DNA of 36,326 nt, from the NCBI GenBank assembly GCA_025201705.1, contig MU616859.1, forward strand, positions 1-36,326, in the 5' to 3' direction. A program made the translations under genes and the position numbers. The notes under the pieces were generated by a model. The model was not told the origin of the DNA. It did no database searches and worked only from the letters and a program-made list of their open reading frames with translations. The first letter of the stretch is position 1. Every line of letters starts with the position of its first letter. Shown piece after piece: positions 23,277-34,745 of the stretch. The DNA comes from Dissophora ornata (lineage: Eukaryota > Mortierellomycota > Mortierellomycetes > Mortierellales > Mortierellaceae).

Positions 23277-23552
23277 TCCCTGTCACCATGGAGCCACGGA
23301 TGACAATCACTAATTATATATATAGAACATCCTTTTCATCTACTGTAGACTGCAAAAAGAGAAAGTCATTATAAAAAGTTACCCAGCTCACATTACAAAA
23401 CGCAGCTTTCATATTGGTTTGTTTTATTGTTGAGGAATTTTACAAAAATGTCACAGAAAAAAAAAAAAAAAAAAAAGTGTAGAGAGTGTACAAATGTTCG
23501 CTTTGTCTTTTTCTTTCTTTCTTTCGTCCCTTTTTTTTCTTTCTTTCTTTTC
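23277..23552. other. Convergent 3' intergenic spacer
   Basis: This spacer separates the stop codons of the multicopper oxidase (+) and NADP-isocitrate dehydrogenase (-). It holds an A run at 23457-23476, CT-rich microsatellite sequence at 23507-23555, and tttatt at 23423-23428, which reads AATAAA on the minus strand and may be the IDP poly(A) signal. No gene is seen. Confidence 0.5.
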
Positions 23553-26090
23553 TTAAGCGCTGCGCTTCTTCTGCAAGTTCTCGGCCAAACGATCCAAGAA
23601 CTCAAAGGTGTTGAGGTAGTGCTCACGCTTCAAGTCCTTGCCGTGAATGATCAAAGCCAAGTCCTTGGTCATATCTCCAGCCTCGATGGTCTCAATGCAC
23701 ACAGCCTCGAGCTGCTGAGCAAAGAGTCTCAAGGGCTCGTTGTTATCGATCTTGGCACGGAACTCGAGACCACGGGTCCAGGCAAAGATCGAAGCGATGG
23801 GGTTGGTGGAAGTCTCGCGGCCCTTCTGGTGCTCGCGGTAGTGGCGCGTGACGGTACCGTGGGCGGCCTCAGCCTCGCAGCACTGACCATCGGGAGTCAA
23901 GAGAACCGAGGTCATCAAACCGAGAGATCCGTAACCCTGGGCGACAATGTCTGACTGAACATCTCCATCGTAGTTCTTGCAGGCCCAAACGAATCCTCCT
24001 GAGGACTTGAGCATCTGAGCGACCATGTCGTCAATAAGACGGTGCTCATACCAGATCTTCTTGGCCTCGAACTGTTCCTTGTAATCGCGCTGGTAGATCT
24101 CCTCAAAGATATCCTTGAAGCGTCCATCATACCTCTTCAAGATAGTGTTCTTGGTCGACATGTACAAGGGATATGACTTTTCCAAGGCAACCTTAAAGCA
24201 TGAGTGAGCGAATCCAATGATCGACTATTGTTGTGCCGAGCAAAATGAGTAAGGTGGAAAAGAGTGTTGGTCAGCAAGGTCCCATCTTCCAGTACAATGC
24301 AAAAGCGCAAAAAACTCAAGAGAAACAAGTCTTTTTTTCTTTTTTTTTTTTGTGCTGCCATTACCTCGTCGTGGTTGTACATGCCCATGGCAACACCGGG
24401 TCCCTCAAAGTCATAGACAACCAAGTTCTTCTTTGCAGATCCATCAGCAGGGGTAAAAACCAACTCCAAACGACCGGGTGCATCGACAACGAGGTCAGTG
24501 GCCTTGTACTGATCGCCGAAAGCGTGACGTCCCAAGACGATAGGCTCAGTCCAGCCAGGGACCAACCTGGGGATGTTTTTGCAGAGAATGGGCTCACGGA
24601 AAACGGTGCCTCCCAAAATGTTGCGGATAGTTCCCTATCAGATCGGAAGTTTGTGGGAAAAAAAGCCGATGACAGTGTTGTTAATAATTGCATTCAATGA
24701 TATCATCATATTTGCGAGTCTTTACGGGAAAAAAAAATGAGGCGATGGGTCAGAAGCCTTACGTTAGGGGACTTCCACATCGTCTTCAACTTGAACTCCT
24801 CGACACGAGCCTCATCGGGGGTGATGGTGGCACACTTGATGCCGACCTTGTACTTCTTGATGGCCTCCGCAGCGTCGATCGTGACTGGTTGAGAGCAACA
24901 AGATAAAAAAAGTACAGCGTTAGATAAAAAAAAACACGAGACGTTGAGAAAAAAGATCTCCATCGGGACTCCCCGTATACATTTAATTCATAGGAAAAGT
25001 AGGTTTGTGAAAAATAAGAAATGATTTTCAACGAGAATACAAATGCCACTTCAAATGGGATTGGCCAGTGGCAGCAAGATGGGTAAAATGAAAAAAAGAG
25101 GCGACCGATTGGGGAATCCACCTGGTGCAATGATCCAAGTGCAGAGGTGCCGATCCACGATTATCACAATAATATTTCCCTGTGCCATCGTGATCAATGA
25201 CGCGATCGCCCCTCCCCCAGTAAATAAAGAGCGTCTTTCGATCGACATGTGCGAACAGCATTACGTTGTTGATCGAAGAATACAAACGGCTCCTCGTTTT
25301 CCTCATGGCTCCCAGGCCGCCTTGCTGTAAACGAGCACAAAGTATAAAATACATTGGGGAGGGGGAGGGGGACTTGGCATGGTGTGCACTATTACCTTGA
25401 TCGTCGGTCTGGTCACGGTACTCCATGCCGAGGTCGAAGAACTTGATATCGAGGTTGACATAGGGGAGAATCAGCTAAAGATGCCAAAAGCAGGAGAGGA
25501 AGGTGAGCTCTCATGTTATATCTTGTGTCATTTGTACCTCTCCCACGGTCTGTTTGGTTGCTCTTGTTTTTTTTTTTTATATTCTTTTTTGGTGGCACCG
25601 CGGCCGCGGAATATGCGAGAAAGCCGAAGGGAGCGCACATCTTATCGCTGTGCACAAGCTGACAATCCGTTGAGCATGCGCCTGCGCTTTTTCTCCCCTC
25701 TTCCACGCGCTCGCCTACTAGGACCACGAGCAGTTGTGACTTTTTAAAAAAATTGGGGCGGGTCTTTTTTTTACCTTGTCGCGAATGCCGTCCCAGATGA
25801 TGCGGGTCATCTCATCACCCTAAAAAAAGCAATGGGCAATGGGAAAAAAACAGGTGATGCGTGTTAACAGCTTCGCCTCCGTGCTCACTTGCTATTTTTC
25901 CATGGTGGCCGTGAGAAACAAATTGCCTTACCTGCATCTCGACGACGGTTCCTCCTATTAGAGCGTCAATTGAAAAAGAGGACAGAGTGAGAGACACGAA
26001 AGGCGATTGCCGCAAAAAAAAAAAAAAAAAATGCCACTTCAGGAACAGATCGAAAACGAGGGACGTACCGTTGATTTTGTTGGCGAGCAT
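23553..26090 (-). CDS. IDP1: NADP-dependent isocitrate dehydrogenase (cytosolic type)
   Basis: Seven minus-strand exons (26090-26069, 25954-25932, 25819-25775, 25474-25396, 24884-24763, 24634-24365, 24224-23553) join exactly to 410 aa, close to human IDH1 (414 aa). It oxidatively decarboxylates isocitrate to 2-oxoglutarate and yields NADPH. Hallmarks are [15 protein letters not shown] at the N-terminus, [19 protein letters not shown] (substrate-binding Ser/Asn/Arg), [38 protein letters not shown] (Mg-binding Asp) and [11 protein letters not shown] (NADP site). The first Met directly precedes the catalytic fold, so no mitochondrial presequence is encoded; a cytosolic form is likely. In Mortierella-type oleaginous fungi NADPH supply supports lipid synthesis, but that link is inference here. 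Intron 4 is long (511 nt); several introns carry A/T homopolymers. Confidence 0.93.
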
Positions 26091-26183
26091 GTTGAAGCTG
26101 TTGATGAAGGGTAGATGGGTAAGATTGGAGAGGAAAACAGAGAAAGAAGGGATTGGAAGAGAAAAAGTTGATGGGGGTGCTAC

Positions 26184-26191
26184 TTTATATA
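26184..26191 (-). promoter_or_regulatory. TATA box of the NADP-isocitrate dehydrogenase gene
   Basis: On the minus strand TATATAAA lies about 93 bp upstream of the ATG at 26090, with CT-rich sequence on the coding strand between them. The assignment is inferred from position. Confidence 0.5.
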
Positions 26192-27755
26192 GCCGCAGTT
26201 CTGTGACACTAGAGGTAGACGCACTTTGGCCTTTTTTCCACTTTTGATTGCAACGTCCACCGCCTCATTTTCCTCGCCCTCTGTTCTTCTCTGCTGCCCT
26301 GGCCCTCGTTCCTGAGCACATTCCCTTCCGAAGCTGACTTGATCTGCTCAGTTGATTGGCGGTCGATTCTCAATTGATATTGTTGAGCTGAGCCGTGATG
26401 CCTACCTTTCCTGGACCAAGCAGAGCATCAACTTCGTAACACTGCATAATCTATCCGCACTTTTCTTCCGTGTGCCGAGCTCTCTTTCAGTCCCTCTCGA
26501 TTCTATCCTCTATTCATTCGTGATCTAAAGATGATGTGATGCTACCTTTGCCCTCTTTCGTTCGTTGTAACTATATCCTCCAGACTATATATATTTGCTC
26601 TTATCCTCATACTCTTGCCTAAAACCCGCCATCCGGATATTGTCCCTCTGCCCTTCCTGTTTTCTTACAGGGCTTATTTGCATCTGCGATCAACCGTTTC
26701 GCCTCCCCCTGGACGTGTACCACACACTACATCTTGACTTGCTTCAAGTTATATTGCAATGTGGGAGGGGCAGGTACTGGGCGAGTGCTACTCACATGGC
26801 TCGTCTCTTGTGCCTTGCATAAACACGCTATTGCTAGTTGCACAGGCAGCTGAGGGCCTTCCCCTCTCTTCCTTCTTTGATTGTTCCATTGTCAATCACC
26901 CGCCATGATGTGCACTCTGGAGCACGGTAGCACACATCAAACAAAAGACCCGAAGAAAAGAAAAAAAGAAAAAAGGAGTGTGTTCTGCGCATAAACAAAC
27001 ACCCAGAGACCTCATTCTTTGCTCCCGAAGCAGGTGTACACAAACAAGAAAAAAAAGAAAAAAAAAACCAGAGAGAGTCAAGCTATGAGTAGCGTGGAGT
27101 GTGGGAAAAATGCCATAATTTTCAGTTTTATCTGATCGATTGCCGCATGAACCAGGAAGCGACAGGTTCCCAAAAAATCTCTGTTTCGTAGTTTTCTACA
27201 CCTCAGAATGAGATCCGCTCCGATCACTAAAATGAAATGACTCGTATTCAAATGCAGTCTCGTTTTTAAAAAAAAAGTGTCCGGGGTAAAAGATCACCAC
27301 GAGCAAACAATAAAAAAAAAAAAAAAGCGTTGGTCATGGTTCTGGTAAGCAATGTCTATGAAAGACAGCGGCTCCACCCCTCTTCAGTAAATATTTGCTC
27401 GACCATTTCTTACCTTTGACCTCACTGTTGATGGCGGATGGACCAAGAAAAAAAGAGCAAGAAAAAAATTAAAAAAAAAGACTGGGGAAGGGCAAAGAGC
27501 GAGTTTTTTTTAGGTTCCCGAGTGGATTTGTGTGTCCGGAGGACATGTTCCATCTAGCCAATAGGGCGTTGTATCCGTGGCAGAAGATCTCTTTAACTCA
27601 ACTCGTCCACAGAGCGATTTGATTTCGCAGCTGCGCGCTAGCGTTATCTCAAGGAGCACAGAGAGGGGCCACGCTTTGATGGGAACCTTTCTTATAAGAG
27701 CTAGCCGAGCGTACTCCACGAGCGTACACCACGAGGGTACGATCGGACAGCAACA

Positions 27756-27783
27756 CAGACCAGAATCAGGGGGGTCTGGTCTG
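27756..27783. repeat. 9-bp-arm inverted repeat
   Basis: cagaccaga (27756-27764) and tctggtctg (27775-27783) are perfect complements around a 10-nt G-rich loop. The hairpin is in gene-free DNA and its role is unknown. Confidence 0.65.
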
Positions 27784-28233
27784 GAAGGCCCAACATCCTC
27801 ACGAAGAAGGTCTCCATGGGAAAACGTCTGTGTGCACTCGAAGATCAGCCGCATCGACCCTGTTTCCTATTTTTGAGTGGTAGCCATGCATCAGTGTATC
27901 AGCCCACACTGTCGTTTCACACTGTAGTGCTTCTCATCTGGGTTTACCGCATAATACATGGAGAGAGGGGGTAAAACCAAGAGGGAAGGTCCGGTTTCGA
28001 CCAAGTCTCCTTCGGGAGTTGAACTTTTTTGACGGTTTCTGCTGAGAAATCCAACTCTCCACCACCCCACACTTTTTTTCTGTGCGAGAAGGCGCTCGGA
28101 CATTTTAGTGCAGTATCCATCTAAGATCCCCTGCAGGAGATCCTCAGTCACCCGTCAGGCTCAGCTTTGTTGTGCTTGTCCCAGAACATGTGATCCGAAA
28201 GAAACGCGTCTTCATTGACTCGACTCTAGACTG

Positions 28234-29333
28234 CTACGAAGACTGCTGAGACACTCCTATGAGTGCGACTTGCCTCTTGATCTCATCCACAATGGTTCTG
28301 TACTCGGCCATGGCGCCGACACCTACGACGAATTGCACCAAAAGCAACGACCAAAATTATTATCTGCACCACCTCTGCTGAGCTCACATGCCTCCCTGAT
28401 AATAAAAGCTGCCCCGAGACTTACCCAGATCGCCACAGGCAAGTAGTTTACTGATGGGAGGGATCACTTGATAGTTGAGCACATCTGTGAGGGTGGAAAG
28501 GTGCATGGCCGTAAACTTGTGGTTCCACATATTTGTGTTCATGGCTGGACACACGATCACTGGCCGACTCTCATCCCACGCACGAAGGATACATGTCTGT
28601 CAACAAACACAAGGATAAGGTCGTATATCAGCAACCGTATTATTAACACCATTCCAATTCTGCATGTTATCCCTCCTTCTTTCGTACAATGAGGTTATCG
28701 CAGAGACCCTGTGCCAACTTGGCCAGGGTGTTGGCGTCCAGTGGACAGATGATGAACATGTCTGCCCAGTTACGAAGCTGCAGCCAAAAGAGATAGAGAG
28801 AAGTCAACAAAGCCATTCCTCGGAGGTTTGCTCAGAAAACAATGGGAAGCGCACCGCAGCTATGCCTACATCAATGTGCATCACCGGATCGGACATCTTC
28901 TTCCAAGCCTAGGAGAATGACAGGCGGACAGCGCCAGGCACCGTTAATCAACAGTGCAGTCCTTGGATACATGACAAATTTTCATTGTTGAGACCAACAT
29001 ACATTCCATTCGTCCTGATCTGTCAGCACCTCGGCAAGGACATGTTTGGGATCGAAAAAGTGGAGCGCAGCATTGGTGGTAACCACCTTGACCTCCACCA
29101 AATCCCCAATTTCCTATCATGTTGTGCAAGGTCCAGTCCGCAGCATCATTAGTAAGCGAGCTGATCCTCGTCAATGGCAGTGATTACTGATTTTGAGAGT
29201 TCTCCGGTTTACACCTCACCTCTAAAAGTGTCGATACGATGATGGGAATCTTTATACTTGCAACGCTCCCTGTGGCCCCAATAAGGACTCGCTTCTTTGG
29301 GTGGAGGATGGGGGTGCTATCAGGCGTACTCAT
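28234..29333 (-). CDS. Phosphopantothenoylcysteine decarboxylase (HFCD flavoprotein family)
   Basis: Six minus-strand exons (29333-29220, 29113-29003, 28908-28855, 28777-28688, 28596-28425, 28322-28234) give 209 aa, matching the ~200-aa eukaryotic PPCDC. It decarboxylates 4'-phosphopantothenoylcysteine to 4'-phosphopantetheine in coenzyme A synthesis, using FMN. Features in order: KRVLIGATGSVASIKIP (flavin-binding loop), the catalytic His in TNAALHFF (H56), DANTLAKLAQGLCDNL, CPAMNTNMW (N143, the PxMNxxMW motif) and the flap ACGDLGVGAM with C177. Both catalytic residue classes are present, so this looks like a true decarboxylase rather than only a Hal3-type regulator; it lacks the long acidic tail of yeast Hal3/Sis2. 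It is divergent from RFC1, sharing a 427-bp promoter region. Confidence 0.9.
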
Positions 29334-29760
29334 GTCTGTTGCTTTTAAATCACACAAGCTGTCGTGGCAATAAATGGGTGCGTCTGTATATATGTCGACG
29401 GAAGGAGGGAGGGGTATAGTTGGGTCGCCTGTGGGCAATGAATTTGAATGAATGGAAGCAAGGAACGAACGAACCAAGGCCATTGCCAATGCCTAACTCC
29501 CAGGCATCAAAGGCGGAGTGACTGCTCTTCACAGGTGTTTAACGCGCCAAATGATGTTTTTTTGGGCGCCTCCCAGCGATAACGCTTCTGACCTTCCCAT
29601 TCGTCCTACGCGTTCCATCCACTCCTTCGTCTCGATCACTTTGCACACTTGACAGGATTAGCTCCACTCTTTCGTCCCTCATAACACTTTTAGTATTCGA
29701 AAGCTCGCACTTACAGATCAGGATTCATCAGACCGCTCCTTGCAAGTAAAAAGATTCAAC
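29334..29760. promoter_or_regulatory. Divergent promoter region between PPCDC and RFC1
   Basis: The two start codons face away from each other across 427 bp. I see no clear TATA box and no gene. The minus-strand frame remains open upstream of the PPCDC ATG, but the extension has no resemblance to the family. Confidence 0.5.
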
Positions 29761-32700
29761 ATGGATTTGCGAGCGTATTTCAAGGCAAATGCGAAACCAA
29801 AGGAGAATGCAGGCACCGCAGAACAGGTAGAGTCTTTGGGAATCACGCAAGAATAAGCCTGCCGTGCAAATGAGCTGCCTGGAGGTCCTTGTCAGTTGGC
29901 CGTCGCGCGATGGCTAACTATGTTGTTTGCCTTTGCCACCAATTTTATTCAATTTTTTACACACAACAAAAATTTTTATGCCTTCTGCTGCAATACAATA
30001 GACAAAGTCCAAAGCCGAGCCTGAGAAGAAACGAACACCCACACGCAGGAAGAATGTAATTGCAGGTATGGCTATTATCCCCTCCCTCGCTTCTGCCATC
30101 CCGCTCTTGTCACATTGAATACTAATAAGCCTTGTCACAAACCGCCATTGGGTACATGTAGATTCAGACGAGGATGAGAATCAAGTCGTCGAAGTGTAAG
30201 GTTTTGGTCCTCCAAGCTGGACAAAACATATGGAACTCTTGGAGCAGTTTTTTGTCAAAAGCATTGCTTAACTCTGTGTACTCGCCCTATTGTTTGTGAT
30301 GTATAGGAAGTCCAAACATTTTGCAGCGCCTGCACCTACATCCTCTACAAAGTATGGCCCTTGAGTTATATCAGGAATACATTGCCATATCTCTCCTTTA
30401 GTCTGTACACTGACGTGTTCGTGGAACGGCGCCACTACTTCTGAAATCTATTTAGGAAGCAAGCTGTAGAGGAGACAATAGATCCAAAGGCATTCTTTGC
30501 ATCTGCTAAAGCGAAAAAGAGTCAAGCCTCGTCCTCATCTACATCAGCTGCTACCGAGTCCAGCCGATCCTCAGCAACAACACCGGTAAAGGCCGTCAAG
30601 GAGGAAAAGGTCAAGGAGGAAAAGGTCAAGGAGGAAAAGGCCAAGGAGGATAAAGCCAAGGAGCAAAAGGTCAAAGAAGAGAAACCAGTGAAGGAGGCCC
30701 CACCAAAAGCATCTACGGCAGCTAAGCGCACAAAGAAGACGGACGAAGACGACTTTTTTGAAGATGACAGTGATGCAGAGATTATTCCTCAGCCCAAATT
30801 GAGATCTGCACCGGCGAAAGCAAAGACACCTGAACCAAAACCAAACCCCTCACCAAAAAAGACAGCAGCAACTTCGAAAGCCACAAACAGCAAGAAGCGA
30901 AAGGGCGCTGTAGAGGACGATGATTTCGATGACGAGGACGCTTACAAGGAAGAGGAAGAGGTCAAACCCGTCAAGAGACATAAAGCCACGGCAAAGAAAG
31001 TGGACGACGATGCCATGGATGTGGATGATTCAAAAGACGAGGCCCTCAAGCCAAAGTTCAAGTATGAGGTTGTCAGAGCTATAGCCATTGTGGATAATTT
31101 GACAGCTTGCATTCGCTGACTTTTCTGTTGATTTATAGCTATTGGGCGCACAAAAATAAGGCTGGACCCTCTTCTCTTGGATCGAAGGAGATCCCCAAGG
31201 GCCAGGACAACTGCTTGGCGGTAGGTGATTTCGAGTATCCGTGGCTGCATTACAGGGGCTTTGAATATCATGGGCTGACCACGTCATGCATCTCACTTCC
31301 GGACATCGTGAACAGGGCTGGACTTTCGTGTTTACTGGAGAGCTTAGCTCGATTACTCGTGAGGATGCCGCAGATCTGGTCAAGAGGTATTCTGGACGCG
31401 TGACGGGATCTCCGAGTGGGAAGACGTCATTTGTGGTCGTAGGCGATGATGCTGGTCAGTCGAAGCTGGATAAAGTGAAGAAGCTGAAGATCAAGACACT
31501 GGATGAGGATGAGTTTCTAGATTTGATCCGCACATCTCCTGCCAAGACTGAGGGCGGTGAAATTGTGAAGACAAGCTCCAAGGCCAACTCCAAGAGTTCC
31601 AGCACTAGCAGCGGCAGTAGCAGCAATATCGGCAGCGGCTCAACAAAGGTCAAAGAAGAATCTACTGGGTCCTCAGCACCAACACCCAAATCTTCGTCCA
31701 CTTCCGCTGCTTTGGAGTCTCCAAAGGTCAAAACGCCCGATGCTGGCAAAGCCGATTCTTTGCCCGTTGATGACGGCAAGTACGTGACGTTTGTCTCCCC
31801 CTCACTTTCTCCCGCAGTTTCTCTTTTCTCTGTGTATTATTATGCTCACAGATGTCCTTCTGGCTGCTTGAATTCCCGACGTACATTGTGTTTAGGCCCA
31901 TAGAGTCAGAGTTGTGGACGACCAAGTACCGCCCAATGCAGGTCAAAGACCTTTGCGGCAACAACGCTGCCGTTCAAAAGCTGACGAGATGGCTTGAGAC
32001 ATGGTATGTTTTGGATGACTCCAACGACCCCTTGCCGATAACGTGAGACTGATACAGAGTACCTTTGAACCACTAGGGATGCCAACTATCATCTCAACTT
32101 CAAGAAGGATAATGCGGATAAGTCTGGGCTTTTCCGCGCTGTTCTTATCTCCGGTCCACCCGGTATTGGAAAAACCTCGGCGGCTCATCTTGTGGGCAAT
32201 AGTCTTGGATTCAATATTGTTGAGTTTAATGCCAGTGATACTCGCAGCAAAAAGTCTCTCGATGTACGTCTCTTTTCGCGATAATATGTTTTTATCGACG
32301 ATCTATCATTATAATGTCTACGCACGTACTAACTTTTCTTGTCGTCGTGTTAGAATGGTGTTCGCGATCTCCTGGACAACCAATCGTTGGCTGGTTACTT
32401 CCAAGAAGAAAAAAAAGTTGATGGAAAAGGAGTAAGTGGGTTATCAACCTTTACTGTATCCTGCCGCAGATGCCTTTTGTTGCCCAGTCTGTTGGTTACT
32501 AACTAGTCAAATTCTATATTTTATATAGAAATCCGCTGTCCCTGACGCTGATCCTTCCATGGCCAAGAAGCAGCTCATTATCATGGACGAGGTCGACGGA
32601 ATGGCCGGAGGCGACCGTGGAGGTGTTGCCCAGTTGATTTCGTTTATCAAAAAGACACACGTAAGTCCAATGAGAAAGAAAGCCTATCAAGGAAGTTTAG

Positions 32701-34114
32701 CTTATAAGCATAGTTATTGACCTGGACGATATTTTTTTGTTAAAGGTCCCAATCATCTGCATCTGTAATGACCGTCAGTCTCCGAAAGTCCGATCGCTTG
32801 TGAACTCCTGCTTTGACCTGCGCTTCCAGCGGCCGCAGGCAAACCAAGTGAGGTCTCGCTTGATGACTATCCTCCACAGAGAAAGTCGAACGATACCCGC
32901 AAATGTATTAGACAAACTTGTCTCTGGATCGCAGTCAGATATCCGTCAGGTCCTGAACATGCTCTCGACTTGGAGTCTCACGAAGAAGACGATGGATTAC
33001 GACGAAGGATCTGCTCTTTCCAAGTCTTCGGAGAAATATGTCGCCTTGAACCCCTTTCAAATTGCTGAGCAGCTACTAATTGAAACGAACTATCGAGGCT
33101 TGAGCCTAGCAGACAAGCTGGACCTCTACTTCAATGATTACCAGCTGGCACCCTTGATGATCCAAGAGAATTACATTCGCATGAACCCGACAGAGGCCCG
33201 TGGGGACTCTGATGGTCTTGAGGCGATTGAATTGATGAGCAAGGCTGCAGATTCATTGTCAGATGCAGACTTGGTGGACACTATGATTCACGGGTACGTT
33301 TATCTTGATGCCTATGGCATTCGTAATTTTTAAAAGTTTTAGGTAGTATCTCTCTCTTTTCTCTAAAACTCTGCTTCATATTGATAGGAGCGCACAGCAG
33401 TGGTCGCTTATGCCAACACACGCTGCGTTCTCTTGCGCGCGTCCATCGTTCTTCGTGCATGGAAGTATGCGGCCCGGCTCTGGCGGTAATTATGGACCCA
33501 TGATGCAATTCCCAAGTTACCTGGGACAGTTCTCAAAAGCGTCAAAGTACAACCGCATTGTGAAGGAACTTCAAACCAGGATGCGCCTCAAGATCTCGGG
33601 TGATAAGAACGAAGTTCGTCAAAGCTATCTCCCAGCCCTGTTCCCAGCCTTGACAGAACCTCTGGTCAATAACGGAGCGGATGCTATCCCAGATCTGATC
33701 GAGTTTATGGACAGTTACTATCTCAGCAAAGAGGACTGGGATTCGGTGTTAGAGTTGGGCATCGGTCGAAACGATGGCAAGAAGGTGATGGACAGCATTC
33801 CATCTACTACAAAGTCTGCGTTCACGCGCAAGTACAACTCAGAGTCTCACCCGCAGCCGTACCTTAAGGCGACAGTGGTGACGAAGGGACGTGGGTCTTC
33901 TGGTGTTGGAGCAGGTGACGAGGTGCCTGATAACCTGGATGTGGTAGATGCAGATGAAGCTGCCCCAGAGGAAGTAGACGAGGCTGCGGAAGGAGAAGAG
34001 GAAAGCGTTGAAAAGGATAGCAATATCAAGCAAAAGAAGACTAAGGCTAGTGGTGGCGCTGGCGCGTCGAAGGCAAAGGGAAAGGGCAAAGCGCCAGCTC
34101 GGGGGCGCAAGTGA
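29761..34114 (+). CDS. RFC1: Replication factor C subunit 1 (clamp-loader large subunit)
   Basis: Thirteen exons (29761-29826, 30002-30065, 30162-30195, 30307-30351, 30456-31061, 31139-31220, 31316-31779, 31896-32003, 32077-32263, 32354-32431, 32529-32660, 32746-33293, 33388-34114) close to 1046 aa. RFC1 is the large subunit of the RFC complex that loads PCNA onto primer ends. The start MDLRAYF resembles the PCNA-binding N-terminus of RFC1 (human MDIRKFF). An acidic/basic disordered region precedes a BRCT domain (about residues 272-375; [16 protein letters not shown] [18 protein letters not shown]). The AAA+ module has Walker A GPPGIGKT (516-523), [11 protein letters not shown], Walker B IIMDEVDG (D598, E599) and sensor [12 protein letters not shown]. 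The RFC1 C-terminal domain ends in an acidic then basic tail. Confidence 0.94.
30595..30684 (+). repeat. 15-bp coding minisatellite (V/A-KEEK) in RFC1
   Basis: Six tandem 15-bp units lie in RFC1 exon 5. Three are identical (gtcaaggaggaaaag) and three diverged. They encode [25 protein letters not shown] and VKEEK in the disordered N-terminal region. The unit keeps the frame, so copy number can vary without breaking the gene. Confidence 0.9.
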
Positions 34115-34240
34115 TTAAGGGGAAAAGAAAGCGGCCAAGCGGAGAAACTTTAGAATGATGTTGGGCGATAGTGTAGGGCGAATGATAAAATGCATAGTAT
34201 ACAAACACATACACACAGACTCTGGGCTACTTGGCTTGAC

Positions 34241-34745
34241 ACCAGGACGTCCATCGTCCCTTATCAGGTCCTCCACAGCACGGATTCACACATCATGATT
34301 GGTGTAGGCTATGATGGATAGTTTAAGGTCCTTTGCTCACGGACTCGACTCACTATGCGGAAACCCGGCCTACAAGACCAACAAGGTCTGAGTCCGTCAC
34401 CGTGAGTAACTCATTGAGACCTTGACGGAAAGTCTCAAAACCAAAAACAACGAAGAGTGGCTCAAGGCTTTGGAGGGTCGAGGCATCCCCTTTGTGCCGA
34501 TTAATAATACTGCACAGACGTTTGAGCACCCACAAGTTATTGCTCGAGATGTGATTCAGGAGATTGAGCACCTAATGGCGGGCAAGGTCAAATTAGCGGG
34601 ACCGGCGGTGAAGTGCTCGGATACGAAGACGAGCATTAGATTCCTGCCACTACTTCTGGGTCAGCATGCAGATGAGATCTTGAGAGATGTGCTGGGTTAT
34701 GATGAGCAAAGAAACCAGGAGTTGAAGGAAAAGAAGGAAGTGTAA
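34241..34745 (+). pseudogene. Decayed 5'-truncated CoA-transferase family III (SUGCT-like) remnant
   Basis: The sequence matches the C-terminal third of class III CoA-transferases such as succinate-hydroxymethylglutarate CoA-transferase. Block 1 (34241-34342) reads TRTSIVPYQVLHSTDSHIMI, then GVGYDG, then TAG at 34319 where the family has Gln, then FKVLCSR. Between about 34342 and 34353 the frame shifts. Block 2 (34353-34745) reads LCGNPAYKTNKV, TGA at 34389 (Arg expected), VRHRE, TAA at 34407, then an open 112-codon tail with EGRGIPFVPINN and PLLLGQHADEILRDVLGYDE, ending at 34743-34745. No N-terminal two-thirds and no usable ATG lie between RFC1 and this remnant. The stops cannot be removed by an intron of normal length. 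Three nonsense codons plus a frameshift indicate a dead copy. Confidence 0.87.

Larger units (their letters stand above)
26091..28233. other. Intergenic region between IDP1 and the PPCDC gene
   Basis: No supported gene. The first ~500 bp are the CT-rich IDP1 promoter with a TATA box. 26880-27480 is A-rich, with several A runs. 27708-27733 carries an imperfect 13-bp tandem repeat (agcgtac-ccacg), and 27756-27783 a 9-bp-arm hairpin. Overlapping opposite-strand frames at 27510-27876 and a minus frame at 27891-28151 show no family resemblance. Confidence 0.55.

Noticed and set aside
27510..27876. Overlapping opposite-strand frames near 27.5-27.9 kb
   Set aside because: No family resemblance on either strand, and the region contains inverted and tandem repeats that favour chance open frames.
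27960..28090. Possible tRNA-like sequence
   Set aside because: Isolated T-arm-like strings are present on both strands, but I could not fold an acceptor stem, D-arm and anticodon arm around them.
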